A stretch of DNA of 64,000 bases from Cryptomeria japonica (lineage: Eukaryota > Streptophyta > Pinopsida > Cupressales > Cupressaceae), in contig NC_081415.1 of the NCBI RefSeq assembly GCF_030272615.1, positions 626,635,740-626,699,739 of the forward strand. Direction: 5' to 3'. The position numbers were made by a program, and so were the translations under genes. Numbering within the stretch: the stretch's first letter is position 1; each line of letters begins with the position of its first letter. Shown here piece after piece: positions 21,962 to 32,409 of the stretch. Below the pieces are notes generated by a model that saw only the letters and a list, made by a program, of their open reading frames with translations, was not told where the DNA came from and searched no databases.

Positions 21962-22695
21962 CAATATTAGCACTGTAGATCTTTCTCTCTCCTTTCTTTC
22001 TCTTTTGTGACCATTCTTCTATATGTATCCATGTTCTTCTATTTTGTTTCCTTAATGTCTACTTGGGGATGATGCAAAGCATTGAGATCTTTTCTTGGTC
22101 TCTTTCATGTTGACTCAAAAGACATCCTCTCTTCCCTTTCTTCTAGGGTAGTGTCCTTCTTTGGGGGATGAAGATTATTAAATGCATATACATACATGAT
22201 ATACATGAGTTATCATACAACATACTGACCCCGAGGAAAGAGACACTCCCTTGTGTTTTGTGTTATTTATCCTTTGATTTATTCCTCAATTAGGGGCTAA
22301 ATCCTTGTGATAATGTGCTCCTTCCTTCTCTCGCTTGGGTGTATCCTACCTTAAAGCAATCACTCCCGATAAGGCGCATGGGATCGCTTTAACGTAGGGG
22401 CATACACTCCGCTCATACATTCCTTCTTGTGATACTTACAATTACTTAGTGAACTTTTCTTTGCTTTGTAATCCTTTTATCCTCACTTTCATGACTCATA
22501 GTGAAGGGAAATTTGGTACTTGCAGTCATGGTTCTCCCCTTCTCGATCTTCCCTTTTACTTTGTCAATCAAATTCGTAAGATCCTAAGTCCATTAGGGGA
22601 TTGGAACATCTTGCCTTCTTGACATGGTGAAAGTCTTTCAATCTTGTTTCCTTGTACTTTACCGACAATATTTGCATACGCTTATACTCCCGCTA
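21962..22695 (+). other. Gypsy-A 3' internal non-coding region
   Basis: No coding track on either strand. T/C-rich plus-strand sequence leads to the polypurine tract. This is where RT, RNase H and integrase would lie in an autonomous element. Confidence 0.6.
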
Positions 22696-22709
22696 AAGTA
22701 GGGGCTAAA
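22696..22709 (+). other. Gypsy-A polypurine tract
   Basis: AAGTAGGGGCTAAA immediately precedes the TGTAGT start of the 3' LTR and would prime plus-strand DNA synthesis. Confidence 0.7.
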
Positions 22710-23658
22710 TGTAGTTTCATAAAATTGTGACCCTAGAAATTTACGACTGCATTAGGGTCCTCATGCATGCGAACTCAAATCCTCTAGCCTAATCAAAGAC
22801 CATAGAGTACTCAGCTTGCGAAAACAACTTCTTCCTTGGCCTCTGCATCACCCCGACTACATTTTTCCCTGGAGAAAGGGGTTGGACAGGGGTGTGGCAC
22901 CCCTGTCCCTACCCTATTTTAGGGCAGGACCCTTCCTAGAGCATGTCCTATGGGTTGTTCCTCATGTGGGAAACCTCCCTGATGTTGGCCTGTGAAAAAA
23001 TTCAAATCCACCAACATGTATTTAAGGGGGAATTTTCTCTCTCATTTGCATAAGTTGGATGAGTGGGAAATTCACAAGCGATCAAGCATTCTTTTCCAAC
23101 ATTGAGCATTCTCAAGTCTTCCTTCAAGGCTAGGTGTTGCATTCAAGTCAAGGATCAAACCATTGAAGAGGAGATTGATTCCAACATACAATTCCACACA
23201 AGCATTTCTATCAACATTGCTACTACAAGCTCCCTTGAGGTGACTTACAATTCAGTCTTTCATTACATCTACTTGCAAGTACTTTCTTTCATTACTTGGT
23301 TAATTCCAAAACTGGGGTTTGACCTAAAGGCAAACCCCCAATCCCAATCCCTTTTCCTCTCTTTTCTATGTGTAGGTGAGAGGTGTACAGCTGTACTTTC
23401 GAATTCAAGATTCATTTGCAAAGGTGGAAAAACCCTTTTCATTTCGCGGATTTTTTGGAGGACTGTGTACATTCCCACCACGATCCAGACAACTTTTCAT
23501 CAGATTTGCAGGGCGACTTCATCTCAACATTTTACTGCCAAACCCAGGTGCACAACTTCATCCCATATTCGATCTCAAGTTATAATCTATTCTTTGTCAC
23601 ATTTGCACTACATAATCCAATCAATTCCTTTCCAAATAAAACAAAGGAAGAAGGGATT
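22710..23658 (+). repeat. Gypsy-A 3' LTR, truncated
   Basis: It matches the 5' LTR from TGTAGTTTCATAAAATTG to AAGGAAGAAGGGAT, then stops. The last 200 or so bases of the 5' LTR (about 15440-15642) have no counterpart; at 23659 a different LTR begins. It has one GC-rich hairpin unit where the 5' LTR has two. The differences between the two LTRs are mostly transitions. Confidence 0.8.
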
Positions 23659-23984
23659 GTACTCAGGTAGTAACTAGGCATAAATTGCATAAATCAGATT
23701 ATCAAAGAGTGAATCACAACTCTAAATCCAATTATTACTCCTAAATAACAATAAAATAATACAATTATCAATCGAATTGAAACAATCTATCTAAGACTCC
23801 CTCAATTGACATAGAAAGGCTTCCATTGCTCTTCTCCATTATTGTTGATGTAGGTGGCTCTCAGGTATTGCACTTGATTTCCTACATAAGATAGACAACA
23901 ATATTGAAGAATGTGATTCTAACTTGAAAATGAGAAAATGATGTTGAATTTATAGATTTTCAACACAAAGGGGTGAGAAGTAGA

Positions 23985-24240
23985 ACTCAAGCGTTGATTG
24001 ATAGATAACTGAAATTTATTGATCAGTGAAATCAATTGATTGATTTGTTAACTCATTTGATTGAGTAGTCAACTAGATTGATTGGAGAGTGGACTGAATA
24101 GATGGATTAGTTGATTGGATTGATTGATTAGAAGACTGAATTGATTGATTAGAAGACTGAATTGATTTTGAGTTAAAAAGGATGATTGATGAGTTAACTG
24201 AGTTAATTGATTAGACAATTGATTTGATCAACCAGTCCTG
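23985..24240. repeat. GATT-based degenerate minisatellite
   Basis: A run built from GATT, TTGATTGA and AACTGA words, including two 20-21-bp copies of GATTGATTAGAAGACTGAAT (about 24121-24163). It lies within the minus-strand LTR. Confidence 0.7.
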
Positions 24241-24339
24241 ATTTTAGCATGTGTTGTAGGAATTTGAAATAAAATTTGATTTTCATTTTCATTTTCAATT
24301 TGAATTTGAATTTGGCCATTCGAATGCTGAAATGCACAT

Positions 24340-24445
24340 GAAATTAACTGAAATTCAGATTTGGGGAAATGTGAATTTGGAAATATGAAATTAAATGAAA
24401 TGAAGTGAAATTCAAATTTGGGGAAATATGAAATGAAATTAGATG
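24340..24445. repeat. Two-copy direct repeat next to the Copia-1 insertion
   Basis: GAAATTCAGATTTGGGGAAA and GAAATTCAAATTTGGGGAAA start two similar units of about 60 bp (from 24349 and 24409), each followed by ATGAAAT words. Copia-1 inserted at the end of the second unit. Confidence 0.65.
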
Positions 24446-24449
24446 GAAT

Positions 24450-25819
24450 TGATGGTATGATGAAAGAATAAGTATCTGGTCAACTACTGAGAGGGGGGGG
24501 GGTGGAATCAGTAGATAGAAAAACTGATAATAAACTTCTCCAATCAATCTATCAAAGTAAACTTAGAATAATAACTCTATCAAGATATAAACTCATAAGA
24601 TAAAACCGGTTGTCTGTTACAACAAATTAATAGTAAACAACTTCTTCATATCTGAATACTACTGGTTATCATTACTTATCCAAAAATAGTTAAGTAGTTA
24701 AGTAAATCAACCATAAAAACATAACCACAAAAACATTCACCACTTGACACAAATATTTTTGACGTGGAAACCCAAATAGGTAAAAACCACGGTGAGATGA
24801 GACTCACAAGATAATATCTGAACTCTTCTGAAGTTTGCCCTGTTAGGAGCCTAGCCTATTAAAGCTTTACAAAAAGTCCTGTTAAGAACTGATCCTGTTA
24901 GGAATCACTCGGTTAAGGGATTGACTGCAAATCCCTTGTTAGAAGCAATACCCTGTAAGGAGTAACCTCGGTAGAGGATTTAAAAATCCAATCTAATGGA
25001 CTACCTTGTTAGAGGATTTGAATAGCACCAATCTTGTTAGAGCTTACCTGGTTAGGGGATTTTGATTATGTTGTAATTATTAGAAAACAACAAGAGTTTG
25101 TTGATCTTTCTGAATAGCACTACACTTGCTTGATTAGATCCATTTCATGCTCCTATCTACCTTTACTCAAACTGTAGATACATCATCCGGTTTGGCAACT
25201 ACACACTCAACTGAACTGTGTCTATCTCTTTGCCAACTCTCTTAAAACTAAACAACTTCGTTGACCTTAAATACAAATCAATCAGGTCGGTAACACAACA
25301 AAAACCTAAGTCTCAGAGAGATTACAAACAAATTCAGTTCAAGTATGACCATTGGATTACATAGCAATCTCTACACATCAGTCAAGAAAACCTTGATCGC
25401 TCCTTGATCACCACTTCATTGAACTTAGTAACTTATCATGCACTTTGCATTAGATGCAATACATTTGTTCATTCCCTAGACAAAAACCGTTACAACAAAT
25501 TGCCAAAATCTCTTGGAATTGTCTTCATACAATAATCATGCGTGTCATCATCATTACAGCTCATCATCAGATCATAAACCAATATAACCAATTCACCAAT
25601 CTTAATCAGTAATGGTTTATAAAAAAACAACTGGTATGGTTTACTGATTACAATAATAGATAAGGTTTACACCTTTACACCTTTACACCAGTTACCGGTT
25701 CTCCTCACAAATTCTTCCTACCGGTTACAGTAACAATATTACAACAATATCAACAATATCATTACCGATTCAATTGACATCAATGACAACAAAACATATC
25801 ATTAATGCAAATGCAAACA
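24450..25819 (-). repeat. Copia-1 3' LTR
   Basis: In element sense it begins TGTTTGCATTTGCATTAATG after the polypurine tract and ends CATACCATCA. It holds a run of ten Gs on the plus strand (24493-24502) inside the hairpin at 24484-24514, and a series of short CCTGTTAGGA / CTCGGTTA phrases at about 24840-25080. Confidence 0.85.
24484..24514 (-). other. C-rich-loop hairpin near LTR end (Copia-1, 3' LTR)
   Basis: A 7-bp perfect stem CTACTGA/TCAGTAG encloses a C-rich loop (element sense). It lies 34 bp from the LTR end. In the 5' LTR copy (30363-30390) one stem pair becomes a G.U-type pair in element RNA. Confidence 0.7.
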
Positions 25820-25833
25820 ATCTCCCCCTTTGG
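25820..25833 (-). other. Copia-1 polypurine tract
   Basis: Element sense reads CAAAGGGGGAGAT directly before the LTR start TGTTTGC. It would be the plus-strand primer. Confidence 0.75.
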
Positions 25834-26164
25834 CATTGATTTCAATTGAAATATCAATACCATTGATTGCTGCGTGATTGTAAATAGGAATCCTGGTTTA
25901 CATTACCAAGTATTCACCATGCTCACTGTGTCTTCAGCTTATCGCTGGTTCACCTTCCCATAATCACATAATTCTTCTCCCCCTTTGACAACAATGCCAA
26001 ATTGAAAGTAAAACATGTAATGTGAAATTTCACTATGCATCATCAACACTCTACAGCTGGATGCTCCCCCTATGAAATTCATCCATTTCTACACCAATCC
26101 TCCTATAAAATTCTGCAAATATCTCCAGGACTGATGTAATCTACATCATACTTAGGTAACTTCA

Positions 26165-27528
26165 TGAAGAAGGACAACCCCTAACTGACTTCTAAGATAT
26201 TCAAAAGTACTCTTAGGTAGAGGTTTAATAAAAATATCTACAAGTTTCTTGGTAGAAACATGCTCCAAGATAACATCTTTACAGTGAACTTTTTCCCTCA
26301 AGAAATGATACTTCAGTTCAATATGCTTCATTCATACGTGCAAAAAAGTGTTCTTGGAAATATTTATGGCACTTGTGTTATCAAATAAAATCTTTATAGG
26401 TTCTGAAATCTTCATCTTAAAACCTTCCAAAATGTGCCTCATCCATATAGCCTGTGTGCAATTCATGTAAGCTGCAACATACTCAGCTTCACTAGTAGAT
26501 TGTGAAGTACAACTCTGCTTCTTACTACTCCATGAAGAAAGCCTTCCTCCAAGAAAAAATGCTCCACCGGTTGTGCTTTTCTGGTCATCAACATTTCCTG
26601 CCCAATCTGCATCTATGTACACCTTCAAGTCAAAATTTCCTCCATATGGATACCATAACCCATAATCAACAATACCTTTCAAGTATCTAAAAATTATTTT
26701 GGTTTCTATCAGATGTGTTTCCTTAGGATTCTTTTGAAATATAGCAAATATGCCAACTACATGAGCTATGCTCGGTCTGCTGTGAACAACATAGTGCAAT
26801 TTTTGAATCATTGACCTGTATTCCTTCTCATCAATAGATTTGGACTCATCTTCCTTAGACAACTTACAACCTGTAACCATAGGTGTCCCAACTAGTTTAC
26901 AGTCACTCATGCTGAATATCTTCAAGACCTCTTTCATATACTTAGATTGTGTGATGAAAATACCATTCTTCATTTGTTGTATTTGCAAGCCTATGAAATT
27001 TTTTATTTTCCCCACTAAAGACATTTCAAACTCATTTTTCATTTCATCTACAAAACTGTTGCTCATGTCATCATTACCTCCAAATATGATATTATCAACA
27101 AAAAAATCGCTAACTAGTATTTGATCTCCTTCAGATTTGAGATAAATGTTACTATCATCACTAGTTCTTAGAAAGCCTATCTTCATCACATATGTATGAA
27201 TCCTTTCATACCATGTTCTAGGTGCTTTCTTTAATCCATATAAAGCTCTATACAATCTTCATACCATATCTTCCTTATTAGTCAAAGCATATCCATCTGG
27301 CTGCTCAATGTATATTTCTTCTTCAACTATCCCATTCAAAAATGCCGACTTAACATCCATCTGGTATACCATGAATTTCTTGTGTGCAGCAAATGCAAGT
27401 AAAGTTATAACACCTTCCAGTCTTGCCACAGGTGCAAATGTTTTACCATAGTCTTCTCCTTCTTCTTGTGCATAACCTTTGCAAACCAATGTAGCTTTAT
27501 TGCAAACCACACCACCATCTTCATTCAA
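26165..27528 (-). pseudogene. Copia-1 reverse transcriptase and RNase H
   Basis: The N-terminal RT part (27528-27259) has the Copia block ending TFAPVARLEGV and QMDVKSAFLNG. After a stop near 27257 it continues with LYGLKKAPRTWYERI. The catalytic box, normally YVDD, reads FVDN at 27102-27091, so the last essential Asp is Asn. RNase H follows, with YIDADWAG, TSGSTSEAEY-type and DNTSAI motifs. The frame meets a stop after LHV at 26332, but similar protein continues to about 26165. The enzyme would copy the element's RNA in particles; this copy cannot. Confidence 0.9.
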
Positions 27529-27639
27529 TTTGTTCCTAAAAAACCCACTTGGTTCCTATCACATTTTTATTTACTGGTCAGGGTACCAGGGTCCATTTGT
27601 TGTTCTTCTCAATTTGATCTAATTCCTCCTCCATAGTTT

Positions 27640-28825
27640 TAACCCAATGATCATCACCAAATGCTTCCTTAGCAGTTCTTGGTTCAATAGTGGAGATCAT
27701 TCAAGAATTGTCTTTGATTCTTCTTCTGGTTAGTACTCCAACATCCTTATCCCCAATAATCTATTCAGGATTGTGATTCAGTCTCACATATCTTGGAATA
27801 ACATGATCATTATCTTCAGGTTCAACTTCTTCATTATCATCATCTTCTTCTGAATTTATTTGTTCCGGTTGGACTGGTACATCAATATTTTCTTTGCCGG
27901 TTTCATATTTAACAGTTTCTGATTCGAAAATCAAAATGCAAGGATCTTCATGCTTTTTCTTTGAACTGGTTTCCTTTGAGACTTCAGGAAATTCATCCAC
28001 TTGAACATCAACACTCTCAACAATTCTCTGTGTCTGATTGTTAAAATACTTGTAGGCCTTACTCTTGGTGGAATAGCCAAGAAATATACCTTCATCACTT
28101 TTAGCCTCAAATTTGCTAATATAATAACCTCTCTTAATAAAACATTTTCTTCCAAATATTCTGAAATAACTAACATCAGGTGATCTACCATACCAATATT
28201 CATAAGGAGTCTTGTCCTTACCTCTTTTTACCAGAATCCGGTTCATAGTGTAGACAACTATGCTGACAACTTCTCTCTAGAAAGTTTTCGCTACACCTCC
28301 TTGTATCAACATCGTCCTAGTAGCTTCAACAACTGACTGGTTGTTCCTCTCTATGATACCATTATGCTATGGTGTACTTTGTGCAAAAAGATGCCACTTG
28401 ATGCCATTTCCTTCACAATACCTAGTGAATTCCTCAGAAGTAAATTCACCACCTTGATCTGTCCTCAGACACTTTATCTTCTTATCGCTCTCTTTCTCAG
28501 CTAAGGCCCTGAATGCTTTGAACTTACCAAAAGCTCCAGTCTTATCCTTCAAAAATCTGACCCACATCATCCTTGAGCAATCATCAGTGAAGATCATGAA
28601 ATATTTTTCACCTTGAACACTTTTTGTTCTTATTGGTCCACAAAGATTTGTATGAACCAAATCTAACAAATGTTCTGCTGAAAAATATTTGCTCTTGAAA
28701 GTTGAGGATGTCATCTTTCCCAACTGACATTTTTTGCATAGAGTATTAACCAGTTTGTCTAACTGAGGCAAACCTCTCACTGTCTTGGACTTACTCACTT
28801 TAACAATGTTATCAAAGTTTATATG
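27640..28825 (-). pseudogene. Copia-1 integrase
   Basis: The HHCC zinc region is damaged: LCKKCQLGK is present, but the upstream His position reads Asn after a stop. The core follows: the first catalytic Asp, in the block usually HTDxCGP, is Asn here (HTNLCGP, 28648-28646). The second Asp is present in LRTDQGGEF, and the Glu lies in the NGIIER block near 28340. Stops interrupt at about 28367 and 28278. The Copia-specific C-terminal part with TPYEYWYG and FLGYS runs from 28246 to about 27761, with an acidic linker. It would insert cDNA into chromosomes; it is inactive. Confidence 0.9.
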
Positions 28826-28840
28826 AAAAAATATTCTATT

Positions 28841-29461
28841 CTAAAGCCAACTATCATTTATCTTTGCAATTAAACAGTTGCTGACTTTAGGATTAAGATG
28901 AAATAAGTTACCTTTAGTTTGCTTCCTGGTTCCAATTAGTTCACCTTTATTGTCATAGATCTTGCACATACCATTTTTAAATTCCAATAGGTATCCTCTG
29001 TCATTGAGTTGTGCCACACTCAAAAGATTGTGCTTTAGACCTTCAACCCAATAGACATCATCTTCACTACTCTTTCCATTAAGAGAAATAGTTCCCATAC
29101 CTTTAACCATGCAAGGTGAGTCATTACCAAATCTTACAACTCTGCCATCAAATTCCTTCAGAGAAAGAAATTTGCTCTGATTATCGGTCATGTGATGTGA
29201 ACAACCACTATCAATGATCCAATCATTAGAGTTATCCATCCTGGATACTAATGTCTTTTGGTCTAACATCTCTTCTTTAATGGCTACAAACACAATGTCT
29301 TCATCATAATCACCATCATATTCCTCATCAGTGATAACACCATCAACAACAATAAGACAATTTTTTGCCTTGACCCTTGTACTTCTGGAATTTCTGTCGT
29401 TTGTGCTCATTATCACCATTAGGATAATTAGCAGCAACGTGTCCAATCTTGTTGCATGCAA
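28841..29461 (-). pseudogene. Copia-1 protease and gag-pre-integrase domain
   Basis: The retropepsin site is intact as WIIDSGCSHHMT (Asp codon at about 29212-29210). The gag-pre-integrase block follows, with HNLLSVAQLNDRG. Upstream is an acidic EEYDGDYDED stretch at the Gag-protease junction. The first 30 residues of this frame are out of register with Gag, so a frameshift lies near 29400. The protease would process Gag-Pol in the particle. Confidence 0.85.
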
Positions 29462-30262
29462 AACTTTTCAAAGGTAATTTGCCTCTATATTTACCTATAC
29501 CTCTAGGCAACCAATTGGTCAACAATGCTTCAAGCTCAACTAAATTGTCTTCATCATCAGCTTCTCTGCTTGATCTGGATTCATAACTACGACTGGCATC
29601 TCTACTTTTCCTCACAGATGGGTTAGAAATAGAAGCTCTAAATGCAGAATCAGAATTCTATACTCTGCCATCATAACTATGTAATTCAAAAGCAGTAAGC
29701 TTGCCAATGATGAAGCAGGAGTTACCTTAGTTTTTTCAATGGACTTCAGCTCCATAATAGCTACAACTCTAATAGCATAGACTGGTAGCAGGGTTCTCAG
29801 TACCTTACTGATCATTGTGGAATCCTCCACTTTACCTCCTGCACTCTTAATTTCATCGACTATCTCTTTTATCCTTCAACCATACTGCTAGATATTCTCA
29901 CCTTCAATCATCCACATGCCATCAAACTTCCCTCTTAGGCTCTCCTCTTTTGAAATCTTAACATGTTCATCAACGCTATAAATCTCTTCAAGTTTTTTCC
30001 ATACCTCATATGCTGTTTCAAGACCATGAACATCTACATACTCTGAATCAGACAAAGAGCTGATAATAGCCTCCAATGCTTGATGATTTTCTTGTTGCTC
30101 TTTCTTTTGATCATCAGTCAACATCCCAGTATGTGCAACATACTTAGTATCGACATGTTTTCAATACTAACTTCCCGGACTCTTGATATAAATTTTCATT
30201 CTGCCACTCTATATCTCGTAGTTCTCTCTATTAAACTTTGGGCCTTCCTTATTCATCATGAT
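29290..30262 (-). pseudogene. Copia-1 gag
   Basis: Starts near 30262 with MMNKEG and continues GPKFNRENYE, the usual start of a UBN2-type Copia Gag. The central block VWKKLEEIYSVD is at about 30010, and the knuckle near 29440-29480 reads ACNKIGHVAANYP, lacking its first and last Cys. Several frameshifts and stops (about 30170, 29888, 29612) break it. Gag would build the particle and bind RNA. Confidence 0.8.
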
Positions 30263-30314
30263 CAGTAGATCTTTACCTCAAGTTGTTAGGCTTAGACCTT
30301 AGAGGATTTGCAAT

Positions 30315-30326
30315 GCTCTAATACCA
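30315..30326 (-). other. Copia-1 primer-binding site
   Basis: Element sense TGGTATTAGAGC, two bases inside the 5' LTR end, is one transition from the initiator-Met-complementary TGGTATCAGAGC. Confidence 0.85.
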
Positions 30327-30328
30327 AT

Positions 30329-31700
30329 TGATGGTATGATGAAAGAATAAGTATCCGGTCAACTACTAAGAGGAGGGGGTGAATCAGTAGATAGAAAAAC
30401 TGATAATAAACTTCACCAATCAATCTCTCAAAGTAAACTTAGAATAATAACTCTATCAAGATAAAAACTCATAAGATAAAACCGGTTGTCTGTTACAACA
30501 AATTAACAATAAACAACTTCTTCGTATTTCAATACTATCGGTTATCATGACTTACCCAAAAATAGCTAAGTAGTTAAGTAAATCAACCATAAAAACATAA
30601 CCACAAAAAAATTCACCACTTGACACAAATATTTTTGACGTGGAAACCCAAATAGGTAAAACCCACGGTGAGATGAGACTCACAAGATAATATCTGAACT
30701 CTTCTGAAGTTTGCCCTGTTAGGAGCCTAGCCTATTAAAGCTTTACAAAAAGTCCTATTAAGAATTGATCCTGTTAGGAATCACTTGGTTAAGGGATTGA
30801 CTACAAATGCCTTGTTAGAAGCAGTACCCTATAAGGAGTTACCTCGGTAGAGGATTTGAAAATCCAATCTAATGGACCACCTTGTTAGAGGATTTGAATA
30901 GCACCAATCTTGTTAGAGCTTACTCGATTAGGGGATTTTGATTCTGCTGTGATTGTTAGAAAACAACAGGAGTTTGCTGATCTGTTTGAATAACACCACA
31001 CTTTCTTGATTAGATCCATTTCATGCTCCTATCTACCTTTACTCAAACTGCAGATACATCATCCGGTTCGGCAACCACACACTCAACTGAACTATTTTTA
31101 TCTCTTTGTCAAATCTCTTAAAACTAAACAACTTCATCAACCTTGAATACAAATCAATTAGGTCGGTAACACAAGAAAAACCTAATGCTCATCGAGATTA
31201 CAAACAAATTCAGTTCAAGTATGATCATTGGATTACATAGCAATCTCTGCATATCAATCAAGAAAACCTTGATCGCTCCTTGATCACCACTTCAATGAAC
31301 TTAGTAAATCACCATACGCTTTGCATTAGATGCAATACATTTGTTCATTCCCTAGACAAAAACCATTACAACAACTCGCCAAAATCTCTTGGAATTGTCT
31401 TCATACAATAATCATGCGTGTCATCATCATTACCACTCGTCATCAGATCATAAACCAATATAACCAATTCAGCAAACTTAATCAGTTAGGGTTTATCAAA
31501 AAAAACAACTAGTAGGGTTTACCGATTACAACAATAGATAAAGTTTACACCTTTACACCGGTTACCAGTTCTCCTCACAAATTCTTCCTATCGGTTATAG
31601 TAACAATATTACAACAATATCAACAATATCATTACCGATTCAATTGACATCATTGACAACAAAACATATCATTAATGCAATTTTCATGCAAATGCCACCA
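30329..31700 (-). repeat. Copia-1 5' LTR
   Basis: It aligns along its whole length with 24450-25819; lengths 1372 and 1370 bp. It has a small insertion near its start (ATTTTCATGC type, about 31680-31690) and only five Gs in the hairpin loop where the other LTR has ten. Most differences are transitions. Confidence 0.85.
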
Positions 31701-32039
31701 TGAATTAATTAGAATTATAATTTGGGAAATTGGAAGAATAATTAATAAATTTAAATAATTTAAATGGAATTATTTAAACTTAGGAGATTGAATTAATTAA
31801 ATAATAAAGATTATTTAACTAAGTAAAAGGTTGTAATTAATTAAATAATTGATATTTAATTAATATTTGAGATATGGTTAGCTAATTAAAATGATTTGAG
31901 AATAGAAATAGAATAAATAGAAGTGTTGAAAGGCGATGATTAGAATAAATAGTTAGTTTAATCAAATAATTAAAGAATTACTTAACTAAATAGATGAATA
32001 ATTAGTGTAGAATTAATGAGACATTTTTAGGTGTCTACA

Positions 32040-32053
32040 TTTGCCCCTCTTTG
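32040..32053 (-). other. Polypurine tract of the minus-strand element
   Basis: Element sense CAAAGAGGGGCAAA directly precedes the LTR start TGTAGACACC at 32039. It shows that DNA to the right is the 3' interior of that element. Confidence 0.75.
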
Positions 32054-32310
32054 AGACAATGTCGAAACAACGTTGTTTCAAAGAAAATGAAAAGAAAAAC
32101 TACCTGTATGTCCCAGTGATGCTAAGGTATAATGCACCCTTGGAAAAAGTGGTCGGAAAATTTTGGATCGAAGACCAGTTTTTTAGAAATTTGCTAGATA
32201 GTGAAAATATGAAGTTTCAAATGTTTTCGATCTCGTTTGCTATGTCTACAACTGTGTTGAAGCTGGAGGGGTCCACAGGCATTTATGTTAAGAAACCCTA
32301 ATTTTGAGCT

Positions 32311-32318
32311 TATAAATT
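32311..32318 (+). promoter_or_regulatory. TATA box upstream of the PMD pseudogene
   Basis: TATAAATT lies about 100 bp before the first ATG (32410) of the plus-strand frame, at a normal plant distance. It would drive transcription antisense to the host retroelement. Confidence 0.5.
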
Positions 32319-32409
32319 GAGGACTAGTATGGATTTGAGCTCAATTGCATTTTTTTGTTTTGAAACAATTGCTTAGAGATATTTATGTTTTTGGCATCCT
32401 TGAAGCAAA

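Larger units (their letters stand above)
14440..23658 (+). mobile_element. Gypsy-A: non-autonomous Gypsy element (gag plus protease-like, no pol)
   Basis: Two direct repeats (14440-15642 and 22710-23658) flank a 7-kb interior with a PBS at 15646 and a polypurine tract at 22696-22709. The interior encodes Gag, a knuckle, a protease-like domain and an acidic tail ORF. No RT, RNase H or integrase coding is visible in any frame. A 1.68-kb solo LTR (18509-20191) interrupts gag. The 3' LTR lacks its last part because another LTR begins at 23659. It would need enzymes from a related autonomous Gypsy. Confidence 0.85.
24450..31700 (-). mobile_element. Copia-1: complete-structure Ty1/Copia element, inactive
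   Basis: Two LTRs of about 1370 bp (24450-25819 and 30329-31700) flank gag, protease, integrase, RT and RNase H in Copia order on the minus strand, with PBS at 30315-30326 and polypurine tract at 25820-25833. Flanks GGAAT (24445-24449) and TGAAT (31701-31705) fit a 5-bp target duplication with one mismatch. Stops, frameshifts and catalytic substitutions show it is dead. It inserted into the minus-strand LTR at 23659-32039. Confidence 0.9.
23659..32039 (-). mobile_element. Minus-strand LTR (TGTAGACACC family), split by Copia-1
   Basis: In element sense it starts TGTAGACACC at 32039, after a polypurine tract, and ends ACCTGAGTACA at 23659. Removing the Copia at 24450-31700 leaves an LTR of about 1.13 kb with canonical TG..CA ends. 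It lies inside the Gypsy-A 3' LTR. The polypurine tract on its right shows it is the 3' LTR of a leftward-reading element whose interior begins at 32040. The other LTR was not found. Confidence 0.7.

Noticed and set aside
24493-24502. G-run as a G-quadruplex
   Set aside because: A single G tract whose length differs between LTRs (ten versus five). The flanking stems make a C-rich-loop hairpin a better description.
32041-32301. An 86-residue plus-strand frame before the PMD gene
   Set aside because: It overlaps the polypurine tract and the probable PMD promoter, has no similarity to known proteins and ends before the TATA box.
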